This document shows positions 57,756 to 58,972 of a DNA stretch of 58,972 nt, piece by piece. The position numbers were made by a program, and so were the translations under genes. Each line of letters starts with the position of its first letter. The first letter of the stretch is position 1. The DNA is from Alitiscatomonas aceti. Lineage in GTDB: Bacteria; Bacillota; Clostridia; Lachnospirales; Lachnospiraceae. Below the pieces are notes generated by a model that saw nothing but the letters and a program-made list of their open reading frames with translations, was not told where the DNA came from and did not search any database. The stretch lies in NCBI RefSeq assembly GCF_025567195.1, contig NZ_JAOQJF010000020.1, positions 1 through 58,972 of the forward strand. Direction: 5' to 3'.

Positions 57756-58856
57756 ATGAGAAAACGAATCTGCCCGTACTGCGATCAGGAGCTGGAAAGC
57801 CGCTACTGCCGGGGATGCCGCCGTTTTGTGAAAACGCCTCTGATCGTGGACGTGAATTATTATTTAAATGAAAGACATCCGGCTTCAGAGGAGAGCTGCC
57901 AGTACCACGGTGATCTGCATACCGGGGAAATGGGAGGCGGGCCGGACCGCAGAGCTTCGTATGAGGATGTGGAAAAGGCCGGGTGGCCGGGAAGTAAGGC
58001 GGCCGCCGCGCCTAAGGCCAAGGCCGGAAAGAACGGAAAGCCTGGAAAGAAGGCTTCCGAAGCGCCGGTATCCCGGAACCAGAGCGCCGGCTCCGGCCGA
58101 AGTGCGTCCCGGCCTGGCCGGGGATGGGCCCCGATGTGGATCCTGGCCGCAGCCGCGGCAGCTGTGATCATGGCCTCCGGCGGGATGGTCATGAACAGTA
58201 TAAGCCATATGGTCCCGGACTTGGAGCCGGAGCCGGTATATCCGGAGGAGGGATCCTGGGATGAGGGGATCTCTATCGAGGAGGTGTGGCCGGAGGAAAC
58301 AGCGGCTGGAGAGCAGGAGCTTTCAGAGGAAGAGGTCCGGGCTGCGGGGATCCGGTGCAATGGCTACGGCCACCTGGACGTAAACGGCGATGAGCTGCAG
58401 GCAGACCTGGAGGGCCTGGCCGCAGACCATGGCCTGGCGGTGGAGGAGCTGGGCCGGACCAGCGTCAACTTTGCCTTTGGGGAGTTCACCAATTATGAGG
58501 TCCGGTATGACTATATCCTTACGGGGGAGGACGGCTGGTACCGGGCCGTGACCCTGAGCCTGGACACCGGCGACGGCAGCCTCCACGGCATACAGGTCTC
58601 CGCGGATAACCTGGAGGCCATGTACCAGCTTCTGGATATGGTCATGGGGCTTCTGAAGGAATCGGGAGCTGTTTCTGAAAATCCCGGCGGCCAGATGGTC
58701 TTTGAGACCGTAGTTATGGAAGGCGGACTGGAGGACGGGATCACCGGAGAGGTGATGTACCAGGGCCTGGAGGCCTGGGCAGCCTACGATGACAGCGGCA
58801 GCGGGGAGTTCTGTATGCTGAGCCTTTATGCGCCGGAAGAGGGCGAAACGGTCTAG
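57756..58856 (+). CDS. Zinc-ribbon membrane protein, function unknown
   Basis: 366 residues. The N-terminal zinc ribbon is C-x2-C-x8-C-x2-C (CPYCDQELESRYCRGC). It is followed by a Lys/Ala/Gly/Pro-rich cytoplasmic linker (about 85-122), one membrane helix (about 125-148) and an acidic outer domain (about 150-366) with repeated Tyr/Asp/Glu. No family name is known to me for the outer domain. The layout, a cytoplasmic zinc ribbon tied to an outer sensor-like domain, recurs in Firmicutes. GCAGGAGGGG precedes ATG 57756. Confidence 0.75.
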   Translation: MRKRICPYCDQELESRYCRGCRRFVKTPLIVDVNYYLNERHPASEESCQYHGDLHTGEMGGGPDRRASYEDVEKAGWPGSKAAAAPKAKAGKNGKPGKKASEAPVSRNQSAGSGRSASRPGRGWAPMWILAAAAAAVIMASGGMVMNSISHMVPDLEPEPVYPEEGSWDEGISIEEVWPEETAAGEQELSEEEVRAAGIRCNGYGHLDVNGDELQADLEGLAADHGLAVEELGRTSVNFAFGEFTNYEVRYDYILTGEDGWYRAVTLSLDTGDGSLHGIQVSADNLEAMYQLLDMVMGLLKESGAVSENPGGQMVFETVVMEGGLEDGITGEVMYQGLEAWAAYDDSGSGEFCMLSLYAPEEGETV

Positions 58857-58972
58857 GGAAGGAAACGATGCCTGAGAAAAGAACCGCCCCGGGCGAAAGG
58901 GCCCGGCCGCATAAGGGTATCATTTAAAACCGTCCAGGTTCAGTAAGTTGGGACACATGCTACACACCGTGT
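58857..58972 (+). other. Window-end intergenic sequence
   Basis: Contains a GC-rich hairpin CCGGGC/GCCCGG (about 58889-58906, loop GAAAGG) without a T-run, then unassigned sequence to the window end. Confidence 0.4.

Overview
The window reads as chromosome of an anaerobic, Gram-positive gut-type Firmicute, most likely a Lachnospiraceae (Clostridium cluster XIVa, Enterocloster/Lachnoclostridium-like). The grounds are strong AGGAGG-type ribosome sites, clostridial -35/-10 promoters, a T-box leader, an L10 leader, a CIRCE element on an Hsp20 gene, Rho, and no outer-membrane genes. The genus cannot be fixed from sequence alone. No tRNA, rRNA, transposase, integrase or CRISPR array was recognised.

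Layout. (1) 95-3928: translation/transcription block rpmG-secE-nusG-rplK-rplA-rplJ-rplL, with L1-type hairpins before rplK and rplA, an L10 leader before rplJ, and a set of tandem hairpin repeats between rplJ and rplL. It ends at a strong terminator, and rpoB/rpoC do not follow. (2) 4004-17038: a surface-glycan operon. It holds a GmhA-like sugar-phosphate isomerase, three polytopic GT-C-like membrane proteins, a membrane-anchored protein with a long KPGNEK-type repeat tail, RfbF-RfbG-RfbH (CDP-3,6-dideoxyhexose pathway up to the dehydrase), a LicD protein and a DPM1/GtrB-type glycosyltransferase. No dedicated RfbH reductase or final C4 reductase is present. (3) 17183-31586: housekeeping and metabolic genes, namely two lipoproteins, a PuuD-like amidotransferase, a zinc phospholipase-C-like protein, an AGCS symporter, cyclophilin, IspE, a GntR/FCD regulator with an overlapping small gene, an aldo-keto reductase with two ferredoxin clusters, Hsp20, a TrmH-type methyltransferase, Nudix, SDR and CstA.

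(4) 31895-43226: an APC permease, an unknown protein carrying a decarboxylase-beta-like GGADGPT motif, an OLD-type ATPase/TOPRIM nuclease, a T-box(Trp)-controlled trpXYZ-type ABC importer, a remnant of a cell-wall-binding domain, a SagB-type oxidoreductase coupled to an orphan type IV pilin-like protein, and a DAACS symporter. (5) 43235-58972: a MntA-HepT toxin-antitoxin pair, HD protein, Dus, hotdog thioesterase, an Lsa/CplR-type ABC-F gene behind a 270-nt leader with a three-codon uORF and three tandem terminators, polysaccharide deacetylase, RarA, Rho, IclR, two MATE exporters (one with a perfect operator-like palindrome), FtsH and a zinc-ribbon membrane protein.

The most unusual material is regulatory: the ABC-F leader, the rplJ-rplL tandem hairpins and the palindromes on cstA and the second MATE gene. 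On the protein side it is the GGADGPT-motif protein, the repeat-tail protein in the glycan operon, the incomplete dideoxyhexose pathway, and the OLD nuclease with an inserted cysteine cluster.
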